Origin: Serratia oryzae
GTDB lineage: Bacteria; Pseudomonadota; Gammaproteobacteria; Enterobacterales; Enterobacteriaceae
Direction: 5' to 3'
Assembly: GCF_001976145.1 (NCBI RefSeq)
Contig: NZ_MOXD01000017.1
Span: 1-45,899, forward strand
Length of the DNA stretch: 45,899 bases
Each line of letters starts with the position of its first letter. The first letter of the stretch is position 1. The position numbers and the translations under genes are program-made. Below, in pieces: positions 1 to 8,524 of this stretch. The notes under the pieces were generated by a model. The model was not told the DNA's origin. It did not search any database and saw only the letters and a program-made list of their open reading frames with translations.

Positions 1-1
1 T

Positions 2-3000
2 CCGACGCCAACGCTGTCAGGCCGTGCAGAAGCCAACAGCCTGGTGATGGTCTCCGACCAGAACGGGTTGCTGGGCTCGGCGCAGACCAACGAGTTGGGC
101 CAGTGGCGCTTTACGCCGGCCGATAAACTGGCGGAAGGCGAGCACCGCTTTACGGTGACGGCGGTGGACCAGGCGGGCAACGTCAGCGAGCCGTCGAACA
201 CCTTTACCCTGACGCTGGACTTTACGGCTCCGGATGCCAGCCTGGTGGCGATCACCGGCGTGGATGACCAATTTGGTGAGCGGAAGGGGAACGTGGTTGC
301 CGGTGGCACTACCGACGACAACCGTCCGACCCTCAGCGGGACGGGCGCCGAAGCCGGCAACACCATTACGGTGTACAACGGCTCGACCGCGATCGGCACG
401 GCCATCGTCCAGGCGGACGGCACCTGGTCACTGAAACCGACCCTGCCACTGGCCGACGGCCTGGTGACGTTGACGGCGAAGGAGACCGATGCGGTGGGCA
501 ACACCACGGCACCGTCACCGGCGTACAGTTTCACCATTGACCAGTCTTTACCGAATCAGAAGATAGTGATCTCAGGGATCAGCGATGATACGGGGAAATC
601 GGGTTCTGACTTTGTCACAAGCGACAACACCTTGACGATAAGAGGGACGCTGGATGCAAAATTGAGCGCAGGGCAGGTTGCCCAGATCTCTATGGATGGC
701 GGTAAGACCTGGTCTGCTGTTACCGTGGCTGCGGACAATACTTGGAGCTATGTGGATAGCCGAGTTCTGGCCGACGGTACCCATACTTATATGGCACGGG
801 TGCTGAGTGCTTCTGGTGTTGCGGGCAGCAATACCCAGCAGGTTGTCACGGTAGATACCCAGGCCCCGGTCGGCAAACTGGTACTGGATCTGGTTACCAC
901 CAGTGACAACGGTGTCAGCACGTCAGATAACATCACCAGTATCACTACCCCGACCATTCAGGGTTCGGTGACCGGGATAGGGGCAAAGGATCTGGCGGAT
1001 ATACAGTCAGGCAAAGTGACCGTGATGTTGTTCAATGATGTCAATAATGATGGCGTTTACGGCGCAGGTGACACCCTGCTTGGCAAGGATATCCCTGTTA
1101 CCGTCAATGGCGCGACAGGCAGCTTTACCTATACCCTGCCGATGCTGAAAAATGGCACCTATAACCTGAAAGCGGTGTTGGTGGATGAGGCAGGCAATCA
1201 GTCCAAGGCTGGATTACTTGACGACAATGCCAGTGCACGCCTGGTGGTAGACAATACCGTATCAACACAGGTAATAGGTACACAGGCTAATGACGTGTTG
1301 GGTTATGCGTTGACCGGTATCGGGGACTTTAATGGTGATGGCATTGAAGACTTTATGGTGTCAGCGCCGCACCTTATGGTGGGATCGATAGCAGTCAGCC
1401 AGTCGAGTATGTACATCGTCTATGGTACACCGCAAGGTCTGCCGCAACTCCCGAGTCTGGATGCACTCACGGCAGAGCAGGGTATTCGGATGGATAACCC
1501 TAAACTCTCGCTGGGTGACTTTAGTAATCAGGGGATGGTGGTAACGAAAATCGGCGATCTCAACGGTGATGGCTACGATGATGTTATCGTTTCTTCCAAC
1601 CTGGCTGATAGTACATTCGTCCTGTTTGGGGGCGCAGATGGCATGGGTACGATTGATTTGGATGCTATCAAAACGGGCTCAACCAGCCGTGGTTTCCTGA
1701 TTAATGGAGCAGGTGGTGCTTGGTCAGGGGTAGCTGCCTCCGGTGGTGATTACAACGGTGATGGTTATGCCGATATCGTGTTCGGTGGCTCTGATGGCAA
1801 CAAGGTCTACGTTCTGTATGGTCATGCAGGCAATGCGGGTAGCGCCTCATGGTCTAATTTGACAATGACGGCAACGGGGTTAACTAACGCTGAAACCAAG
1901 GTAGCGCTGTCGGCGGATAAGTTTACCTATATTAACTCATCCAATGCCGCGAGCAGCCTGGGAGATCGCCACCAGTCAGTGGGGGATGTTAACGGTGATG
2001 GTTATGAGGATTTCATCATTACCTATCCACGCGTGTCGGTGGACGGATACTCTGAAGCGGGTATAGCGTACCTGGTCTTCGGTGATGTGCAGGGGTATGG
2101 CAGCAACCTGGATATTTACAAGGACTATGCCAAGGTGGGGATCCGACTGACCTCTACAGAAAACAACGAGGAATTGGGGGATGTTGCCCTGGATTGGGGC
2201 GGTGCTTCACATGGTGGTATGCCATATGGAACCTCCAACACCATCGCGAGCCTGGGGGATATCAACGGTGATGGGATTGGTGATTTTATCATCGGTTCAC
2301 CGCTGTGGGGAGATAAAGCAGACGGTGGTCTTGCACCAGGACGTGCCTATGTCCTGTACGGCAAGAACGGAGCCTGGAGCGATCTGAGCCTGAAGAATCT
2401 GGACGGTAGCAATGGTTTCTACCTGACCTCTTCGAACAGTGGCACCGATGCGCTGTTGGGGCAGTCGGTGCGTAGCGCCGGTGATGTCAACGGCGATGGT
2501 ATCGATGATTTCCTGATTGGTGCACCGGATGCCGACAGCAATGGTAAAACTAACAATGGTGCGGTTTATCTGGTCTATGGTCAGGAAGGGGGCGGTTTTG
2601 CCACTAACACTGATTTGGACGCGCTGGTAACAGCAGGCCAAGCCAAGAAGTGGGTCGGAGCTAACACGAACGATTACATGGGCACCAATATCGGCTCAGG
2701 TGACTGGAATGGCGATGGTATTCAAGACATTGCGATCCCGTCATGGGGCAGTGATCAAGGCGCCAATAACGGTGGTAAATTCGATGTTTACTACGGCAGT
2801 GTAGATAATCTGACCCAGGCCTTCACGGTGGGGGATGACGTGTTGGTTGGGCTGACTGGTCAGGTGGATCGTATCAGTGGTGGCCTTGGTAATGACCGGA
2901 TCAGCAATATCGGCACGGGTGATGTTGCCTACGGTGGTGGTGGAAATGATACTGTTTCTATCGTTGGTACCGACTTTGTGCGGGTTGATGGCGGGTTGGG

Positions 3001-3358
3001 GATTGATACCCTCGAACTGGGTGGGCAGAACATGCACCTTAACCTGGCTGAAATGGGCCAGAAAGTGCAAGGTTTTGAACACTTTGAATTGGGTAATGGT
3101 AACAATTCCATCAGCTTACGACTCAGCGATCTGATTGACTCCGGTGAACGGGATCTGCTGGTTAACGATAGTAAGGTGCAACTGCAGATCACCGGTGATA
3201 ACGGCCTGGTGGAGCTCAGTTCTGGGGCGACAGCGTCAGAAAGCTGGACTCACCAGGGGGCCACGACGTTGAATGGTGTGGCTTACAATATCTACAGTAA
3301 TGTGGGTAATACCGGTGAGCTGTTTATCGAGCAGACGCTTAATGTGACTATCATGTAA
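2..3358 (+). CDS. Large type I secreted Ig-repeat adhesin, C-terminal part (5' end outside window)
   Basis: The reading frame is open from the window edge, so only the last 1118 residues are visible. Four bacterial Ig-like units (the first partial) run to about nt 1260, with the usual DGTWS and AVDQAGN-type strand motifs. Seven calcium-loop motifs of the form DxNGDGxxD follow at about nt 1324, 1556, 1748, 1984, 2258, 2482 and 2701, as in FG-GAP/integrin-alpha propellers. Three RTX-like glycine-rich nonapeptides (GGLGNDRIS, GGGGNDTVS, GGLGIDTLE) lie at about nt 2877-3020, then a C-terminal segment typical of type I secretion substrates. The exporter genes downstream support export by that route. 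The role is inferred as surface adhesion or biofilm formation (BapA/SiiE-like). Codon use is markedly GC-rich before about nt 545 and relaxes after it. Confidence 0.88.
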   Translation, partial: PTPTLSGRAEANSLVMVSDQNGLLGSAQTNELGQWRFTPADKLAEGEHRFTVTAVDQAGNVSEPSNTFTLTLDFTAPDASLVAITGVDDQFGERKGNVVAGGTTDDNRPTLSGTGAEAGNTITVYNGSTAIGTAIVQADGTWSLKPTLPLADGLVTLTAKETDAVGNTTAPSPAYSFTIDQSLPNQKIVISGISDDTGKSGSDFVTSDNTLTIRGTLDAKLSAGQVAQISMDGGKTWSAVTVAADNTWSYVDSRVLADGTHTYMARVLSASGVAGSNTQQVVTVDTQAPVGKLVLDLVTTSDNGVSTSDNITSITTPTIQGSVTGIGAKDLADIQSGKVTVMLFNDVNNDGVYGAGDTLLGKDIPVTVNGATGSFTYTLPMLKNGTYNLKAVLVDEAGNQSKAGLLDDNASARLVVDNTVSTQVIGTQANDVLGYALTGIGDFNGDGIEDFMVSAPHLMVGSIAVSQSSMYIVYGTPQGLPQLPSLDALTAEQGIRMDNPKLSLGDFSNQGMVVTKIGDLNGDGYDDVIVSSNLADSTFVLFGGADGMGTIDLDAIKTGSTSRGFLINGAGGAWSGVAASGGDYNGDGYADIVFGGSDGNKVYVLYGHAGNAGSASWSNLTMTATGLTNAETKVALSADKFTYINSSNAASSLGDRHQSVGDVNGDGYEDFIITYPRVSVDGYSEAGIAYLVFGDVQGYGSNLDIYKDYAKVGIRLTSTENNEELGDVALDWGGASHGGMPYGTSNTIASLGDINGDGIGDFIIGSPLWGDKADGGLAPGRAYVLYGKNGAWSDLSLKNLDGSNGFYLTSSNSGTDALLGQSVRSAGDVNGDGIDDFLIGAPDADSNGKTNNGAVYLVYGQEGGGFATNTDLDALVTAGQAKKWVGANTNDYMGTNIGSGDWNGDGIQDIAIPSWGSDQGANNGGKFDVYYGSVDNLTQAFTVGDDVLVGLTGQVDRISGGLGNDRISNIGTGDVAYGGGGNDTVSIVGTDFVRVDGGLGIDTLELGGQNMHLNLAEMGQKVQGFEHFELGNGNNSISLRLSDLIDSGERDLLVNDSKVQLQITGDNGLVELSSGATASESWTHQGATTLNGVAYNIYSNVGNTGELFIEQTLNVTIM

Positions 3359-3431
3359 CCGTGACTTGATGCTTATAGCGTTCTGGAAACGTTATTGCAG
3401 AATAACCAAGTCATTGTTTAACCGGTAACAG

Positions 3432-3464
3432 AGCCCACGGTTTAAATACCGTGGGCTATTTCCC
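3432..3464 (+). terminator. Rho-independent terminator after the adhesin gene
   Basis: A perfect 10-bp stem (AGCCCACGGT at 3432-3441 with ACCGTGGGCT at 3448-3457) encloses a 6-nt AT loop and is followed by ATTTCCCC. The T tract is short, so termination may be partial. The remainder of 3359-3658 shows no gene and probably holds the promoter for the next gene. Confidence 0.75.
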
Positions 3465-3658
3465 CACCGTGCCGTACCCCGGTGTTAACTGTTGGGTGAA
3501 AAATCGGAAAGCAGATGGGTGTTGCAATTCTGCATAGCAAAAACAGATAAGCCGTTAATGAGCGTTAGCTTGGTGACCATTACTTATCTTTGTGAAGAGG
3601 AAACGGTGACAAGACGTTTATTAATGGATGAATACGGTGTTTTTGGAGTTAGTTAATA

Positions 3659-4588
3659 ATGAAAGTTGTTCGTCATGGATGTAAACCAGCAAATATTTCG
3701 TTGATTGCTTTGGTGATTGGGGCGTTTTCTTTTACCGCAATCGCGGAGCAGCAATACGAGCGCTCGGGGGCAGGAGTATCTTATGTTTCTGACTCATCCA
3801 GCGCTGATATCGGCCATGCTTCTGTCAACTATCGGCCAGTTGCTGATGTCGTTTCAGAACTGGCGCAAGTGGTGTTTTATTACCCACAGGGGGAACTGCC
3901 TGCCGCTATTTATGTGGATCGTGAACTGCAGTCGGCACTGAAGCCCGGTGAGTTTAGCGTATTTTGCGTTGCGCCAGGGACACATACTGTTGAGTCCTAC
4001 TTCAACGATCAGCCAGGGTATCAGGGGAAACAAAAGCCGAGTCATCAGTTGGCGATGAAGGCGGGTGAAACTTATTTTCTGCAGGTTAATCCTGGTTCGA
4101 AAGGCACTACGACGGCATTGGCCGATCGTGCTATAGCCGAACCTTTGCTGAAACCTTTGAGCAAGCAGACACGCATTGTCAACCGCGCTTCACAAGTGAA
4201 GCCGTGTGAATACGTCATGGGTGCTAACGTTGCATCGATTCAGGAAAGTGTACTGTTCCAGTTTGGTCAGAGCGGCGCTAAGGCAATATTGCCTGAGTCT
4301 CAGGCTAAGCTGCGTACTGTGATTGACTTCGTCAAGCAGGGCTCTGGTACTGCGGAGATTGAACTGTACGGGTACACGGATGCGGTTGGCCACACTGAGT
4401 CTAATCAGCGTCTTTCTGAGGCGAGAGCTCAGACAGTACGCAACGTATTGATTCAGGGCGGGGTTGAACCTTCGAGCATTATGGCTACTGAAGGAAAGGG
4501 CGTTGCGCAGAATGCCGAAGGGTGTGTTGCAGGCCGGACGGCGGGTTGCAATATCAATAGCCGACGTGTTGATATCGTAGTCAGATAA
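3659..4588 (+). CDS. Periplasmic OmpA-domain protein of the adhesin locus
   Basis: A 309-residue protein with an N-terminal signal peptide (hydrophobic stretch about 13-26, likely cut after AIA at 27-29). Residues about 60-150 resemble the small beta-rich DUF2846-type domain (FYYPQGELPAAIYVD, then GTHTVESYF). From about residue 190 there is an OmpA-like peptidoglycan-binding domain; the conserved Asp (D240 in GYTDAVG) and Arg (in NSRRVDI, about 302-303) that contact diaminopimelate are present. It has its own leader region and terminator. A ribosome site GGAG lies about 10 bases before the ATG. Its position between a secreted adhesin and its exporter suggests it helps anchor or stabilise the secretion machine at the cell wall; that is inference from context. 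Confidence 0.82.
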   Translation: MKVVRHGCKPANISLIALVIGAFSFTAIAEQQYERSGAGVSYVSDSSSADIGHASVNYRPVADVVSELAQVVFYYPQGELPAAIYVDRELQSALKPGEFSVFCVAPGTHTVESYFNDQPGYQGKQKPSHQLAMKAGETYFLQVNPGSKGTTTALADRAIAEPLLKPLSKQTRIVNRASQVKPCEYVMGANVASIQESVLFQFGQSGAKAILPESQAKLRTVIDFVKQGSGTAEIELYGYTDAVGHTESNQRLSEARAQTVRNVLIQGGVEPSSIMATEGKGVAQNAEGCVAGRTAGCNINSRRVDIVVR

Positions 4589-4621
4589 AAATAGCTAAGC
4601 CGCATATAGAGTAGGTAACGT

Positions 4622-4662
4622 AAGATGGGCTACGGCATGTGGGTGGCCCATCTTATTTTTCG
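4622..4662 (+). terminator. Rho-independent terminator after the OmpA-domain gene
   Basis: AAGATGGGC (4622-4630) pairs with GCCCATCTT (4646-4654) across a 15-nt loop and is followed by ATTTTT. This separates the OmpA-domain gene from the exporter operon. Confidence 0.75.
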
Positions 4663-4915
4663 TAAAATTTAGTCAAAGCATCTTAACTTCTCCAACTATC
4701 TTTAAACTATCTGTTGAAATGTTTGAGTTTAAAAACCATGAGTGCTCGATTTAGTCGTCGATACGATGAGATTTCTCGGTATTTAACTGTTTTTACAAAT
4801 GTTTATTCTAGTGGCAAGTCAGGGTTTTCTGGCGAGGTTTTATCTCCTTTGCTACGCTTTATTATAATTAACCTAACCAATAAGCGTAGGTTCTCAATGA
4901 AATCAGAGAATAGCT
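4663..4915. other. AT-rich leader of the type I secretion operon, no gene seen
   Basis: This stretch is distinctly AT-rich compared with its surroundings and contains no convincing gene. A 69-codon open frame from 4714 has no good ribosome site and no recognisable product. The promoter of the exporter operon is expected here, but I cannot point to a convincing -35/-10 pair. AT-rich promoter regions of this kind are often H-NS targets in enterobacteria; that is a guess. Confidence 0.5.
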
Positions 4916-7213
4916 ATGAGTGAGCAAATAACTCCTCCGCCAGTATTAGAGCCCACCGACTTTGATAATATTGAAGATCATGGCAAAGATTCATTGCTGT
5001 GGGCCGTTGAATGGTTATGCCAATATCATAATAAACTGGCCAGCAAAGAGGTTTTATACGCAGGATTACCGCGTAGCGAAAAATTGACACCGGAACTGGC
5101 CCTGCGGATGCTGGAACAGGTGGGTATTTCTGGGGGATGGATAAAACGAGATCTGGCCAAAGTTTCTTCTTATCTTTTTCCTCTGGTATTGGCTTGCAAT
5201 GATGGGAGCTATTGCGTCGTTACTTCACGCACGGGTAAACGTGGCGATCTGAAGTATCAGGTGGTGGTGCCGGAAAGTGGCGGTGCTCTCCAAATGTCGG
5301 AAGACGAACTGGGGGCGAATTACAGCGGGTACGCCATGGTGGCGAACCCGAAGCCGAAACTTGACAAGCGAAGCGACGATGAAATCCTGCCGGAAGCGAA
5401 CCGCGAAGGGCATTGGCTGTTCTCTACCCTGTGGCGTTATCGTCACTACTTTTACAGTGCCGCGATGGCCGCTTTGTTGGCCAATATACTGACGTTGGCC
5501 AGTACGTTTTTTACCATGAACGTTTACGATCGCGTGATCCCGACACAGGCTTACGTCACCCTATGGTCACTGGCGATAGGCGTCTTGATTGCGATCGTAT
5601 TTGAATTCACCTCGCGACAAGTGCGTACCTACCTGCTTGATGTTGCCGGTAAGAAAGCCGATTTGATTCTGGGGGCCAAATTGTTCCGTCAGGTCATGGC
5701 CATGCGTATGGAGAGCAAGCCGCAGTCAACCGGCTCTTTTGCAAACCAATTGCGTGATTTTGAAGCGGTGCGTGATTTTGTGACATCAGCGACGCTGTCG
5801 ACATTGTCAGACTTGCCTTTCTGTATCCTGTTTATGCTGATCATCTACCTGATTGGTGGGCAGTTGGCCATCGTCCCGTTGATTGCCATCCCCATTATTT
5901 TGCTGGTTAGCGTGTGCATTCAGTGGCCGCTCAGTCGTTATATGGGCGAAAACATTCGTGAAATTTCCCAGAAACAGGGGTTGTTGATCGAGGCCATTGA
6001 AGGGCTTGAGGCGCTGAAAGCAGCACGGGGTGAAGGTGTGATGCAAAAGCGTTGGGATGACTTCAGCGCCTTGGCTGCGGCGTCTTCCATGAAGACTCGA
6101 TATCTTTCCTCCCTGACGTCTAACTTTGTCTCCTTTATGCAGCAGGTGACCACAGTGGTCATCGTGGTATTTGGTGTGTATCTCATCCATGCTGGTGAGT
6201 TGACCATGGGCTCAATGATCGGGGTAGTGATTTTGTCAGGCCGTTCTCTGGGGCCACTGGCTTCCGTCGTGGCGCTGGCTTTGCGTTATCAGCATGCTAA
6301 AACCGCGTTGAAGTCGCTGAATCAGTTGATGGAGTTACCGACGGAACGCGATGCCGCGATTAATTATCTGCCGACGCCCAGTTTCACTGGGAATCTGCAA
6401 TTGAAAAAGGTGGGTTTTGCCTATCCGATACCGGGGTTGATGGTGCCTCCTCCTATCCTGGAAAACATCAATATCAATATTCGGGCCGGTGAACGGGTGG
6501 CGATCATTGGCAGCATCGGCAGTGGAAAGTCGACACTGTTACGGGTCATGGGGCGTCTGCTGCAGCCTCGTAGTGGCCAGATTACGATCGATGGTGTTGA
6601 TGCTACACAGGTCGATCCGGCGGATTGGCGAGCTGCGGTGGGGTATGTCGGCCAGGATTGTCGACTGTTCCATGGAACCTTGCGCTACAACGTGACCATT
6701 GGCAACCCGGGAGCCAGCACCGAGGAGTTTTTGCGCGTTGCGCGTATGACGGGCTTGGATCGGATTGCGGCCAGACACCCATTAGGTTACGACATGCCGG
6801 TCGGTGAAATGGGTAACGCACTGTCCGGTGGGCAGAAACAGTTGGTTGCGCTGGCACGTTGCCTGTTGCTGCGGCCGAAAGTGCTGCTGATGGATGAGCC
6901 CACCAGTTCTATGGATGCGATGACGGAAACCCTGTTTATCCGTCAGTTGCAAAAAGCGATCGAGGGGCAGACGTTGGTGATTGTGACCCATCGCATGTCA
7001 GTATTGAATATTTTTGAGCGGTTGATTGTGCTTGATGATGGTCGAGTAATGGCTGATGGTCCTAAAGATCAGGTTATTGCTATGCTTAATGCCAACAGCC
7101 AGAAGAAAAGCCAGCAAAGCGCACAGGCTGAAACGGGAAGAGTGGCCCCACCGACCCCGACGTCAGATAACGTCACCGCGAAAATCGCCGAACAGAAAAG
7201 GGGAACACAGTAA
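4916..7213 (+). CDS. Type I secretion ABC exporter, LapB/RtxB type
   Basis: A 765-residue inner-membrane ATPase expected to drive export of the adjacent adhesin. Residues about 20-140 form a C39-peptidase-like domain; I see no catalytic Cys in the usual place, so it is probably a non-cleaving substrate-binding domain, as in LapB and HlyB. A six-helix membrane domain spans about 175-440. The nucleotide-binding domain has Walker A GSIGSGKST (about 532-540), signature LSGGQKQ (about 636-642), Walker B VLLMDEP (about 656-662) and the THR switch histidine near 692. The length is usual for the family. Its stop codon overlaps the start of the adaptor gene by one base, indicating one operon. The ribosome site is weak (GAG a few bases upstream). 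Confidence 0.92.
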   Translation: MSEQITPPPVLEPTDFDNIEDHGKDSLLWAVEWLCQYHNKLASKEVLYAGLPRSEKLTPELALRMLEQVGISGGWIKRDLAKVSSYLFPLVLACNDGSYCVVTSRTGKRGDLKYQVVVPESGGALQMSEDELGANYSGYAMVANPKPKLDKRSDDEILPEANREGHWLFSTLWRYRHYFYSAAMAALLANILTLASTFFTMNVYDRVIPTQAYVTLWSLAIGVLIAIVFEFTSRQVRTYLLDVAGKKADLILGAKLFRQVMAMRMESKPQSTGSFANQLRDFEAVRDFVTSATLSTLSDLPFCILFMLIIYLIGGQLAIVPLIAIPIILLVSVCIQWPLSRYMGENIREISQKQGLLIEAIEGLEALKAARGEGVMQKRWDDFSALAAASSMKTRYLSSLTSNFVSFMQQVTTVVIVVFGVYLIHAGELTMGSMIGVVILSGRSLGPLASVVALALRYQHAKTALKSLNQLMELPTERDAAINYLPTPSFTGNLQLKKVGFAYPIPGLMVPPPILENININIRAGERVAIIGSIGSGKSTLLRVMGRLLQPRSGQITIDGVDATQVDPADWRAAVGYVGQDCRLFHGTLRYNVTIGNPGASTEEFLRVARMTGLDRIAARHPLGYDMPVGEMGNALSGGQKQLVALARCLLLRPKVLLMDEPTSSMDAMTETLFIRQLQKAIEGQTLVIVTHRMSVLNIFERLIVLDDGRVMADGPKDQVIAMLNANSQKKSQQSAQAETGRVAPPTPTSDNVTAKIAEQKRGTQ

Positions 7214-8520
7214 TGAATAAGGACGACCTCAAGGTGTCCCCACCGCAACAGGATCCGGCTAAAAATGGCTTGGCCAGCAAAAGTAAAAGTGCCAGTGATG
7301 ATCCCGTGAACGGGAAAGTTGAAAACGACGATTTGACGTTTATCAATGACCTGCAAGCGGCGCTGATCTCACAAAAAACGCCGTTCAGTATGATTATGTT
7401 GTATACCATAGCGTTAGTTGTCGTTGTGGCTCTGTTGTGGGCGCATTTCGCGCGCGTTGAAGAGATCACGCGCGGTGACGGTAAAATTATCCCAGCCAGC
7501 CGTGAGCAGGTGATACAGAGCTTGGAAGGGGGGATCCTTCAAGAACTGAACGTAAGTGAGGGAGATACCGTCGAAAAGGGTCAGGTGTTGCTGAAGATGG
7601 ATCCGACGCGTGCGGATTCCAGCTATGGTGAATCATTATCGAAAGTCTTGGGCCTCAAGGCATCGATAGCACGGTTGCGCGCTCAGTCTTATGGGACTCC
7701 ATTGGTATTTCCGCCGGAGGTTATGGCGGTTCCCAGCCTGGTGAATGATGAAACCCAGGCCTACAATGCCCAGTTGAGAACGCTGAACGAGAGCGTGGGG
7801 GCGCTGAAGAAAAGCCTGGCTTTGGCTGAAAATGAGGTACAGCTTTCTGAGCCATTAGCCAAGAAAGGGCTGGTTTCCGATGTGGAAATTCTGCGCTTGC
7901 GCCGCCAGGCGAATGAGTTCCAACTGCAGATTGCCGAACGTACCAACCGTTTCCGCTCTGATGCCAACAGCGAACTGAACAAGTTGGAATCAGAACTGGC
8001 TCAGGCTGAGGAAATCTTGCGTGGTCGCGAAGACGTAATGCAACGTACCACCATTGTGGCCCCGGTGCGCGGAACGGTAAACAACATCCGTACTACCACA
8101 CGCGGGGGCGTTATCCAGCAAGGCGCTGAGATTATGACGATCATTCCGCTGGAGGATAACTTGCTGGTTGAAGCGCAAATTAAACCGGCTGATGTGGCAT
8201 TTATTCATCCTGGTTTGCCCGCCACGGTTAAGATCACCGCCTATGACTATGCTATTTATGGTGGTTTGAGTGGCGTGGTGGAGCATATCAGCTCCGATAC
8301 TTTGGTTGATGAAGAGAAAGCGCGATCCGGCCGTGGCGATTCGACTTACTATCGCGTCTATATACGGACTAATCAGGCAGCATTGCACGTCAAGGACAAA
8401 ACATTCCCTATTATCCCTGGGATGGTGGCGAATGTTGAGATTCGGACAGGCGAGAAAACCATCCTGTCTTACTTGCTGAAACCTGTATTAAAAGCACGAG
8501 AAGCATTCCGGGAGAGATAA
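7213..8520 (+). CDS. Type I secretion membrane fusion protein, HlyD family
   Basis: A 435-residue periplasmic adaptor linking the ABC exporter to the outer-membrane channel. A cytoplasmic tail of about 57 residues precedes one membrane helix (about 58-77). The lipoyl half-motif VIQSLEGGILQELNVSEGDTV comes next, then a long coiled-coil region (about 140-270), the second lipoyl half (TTIVAPVRGTVNNI), and a beta-barrel C-terminus ending GMVANVEIRTGEKTIL, which is typical of HlyD/LapC. The ATG sits inside the preceding TAA (TAATG), so translation is coupled. Only four bases separate it from the next gene. The assignment is firm; the substrate is inferred from the adjacent adhesin. Confidence 0.92.
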   Translation: MNKDDLKVSPPQQDPAKNGLASKSKSASDDPVNGKVENDDLTFINDLQAALISQKTPFSMIMLYTIALVVVVALLWAHFARVEEITRGDGKIIPASREQVIQSLEGGILQELNVSEGDTVEKGQVLLKMDPTRADSSYGESLSKVLGLKASIARLRAQSYGTPLVFPPEVMAVPSLVNDETQAYNAQLRTLNESVGALKKSLALAENEVQLSEPLAKKGLVSDVEILRLRRQANEFQLQIAERTNRFRSDANSELNKLESELAQAEEILRGREDVMQRTTIVAPVRGTVNNIRTTTRGGVIQQGAEIMTIIPLEDNLLVEAQIKPADVAFIHPGLPATVKITAYDYAIYGGLSGVVEHISSDTLVDEEKARSGRGDSTYYRVYIRTNQAALHVKDKTFPIIPGMVANVEIRTGEKTILSYLLKPVLKAREAFRER

Positions 8521-8524
8521 GAGA

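Noticed and set aside
4714..4923. 69-codon open frame before the exporter gene
   Set aside because: No ribosome site, no recognisable features, and it runs into the exporter start; more likely leader sequence.
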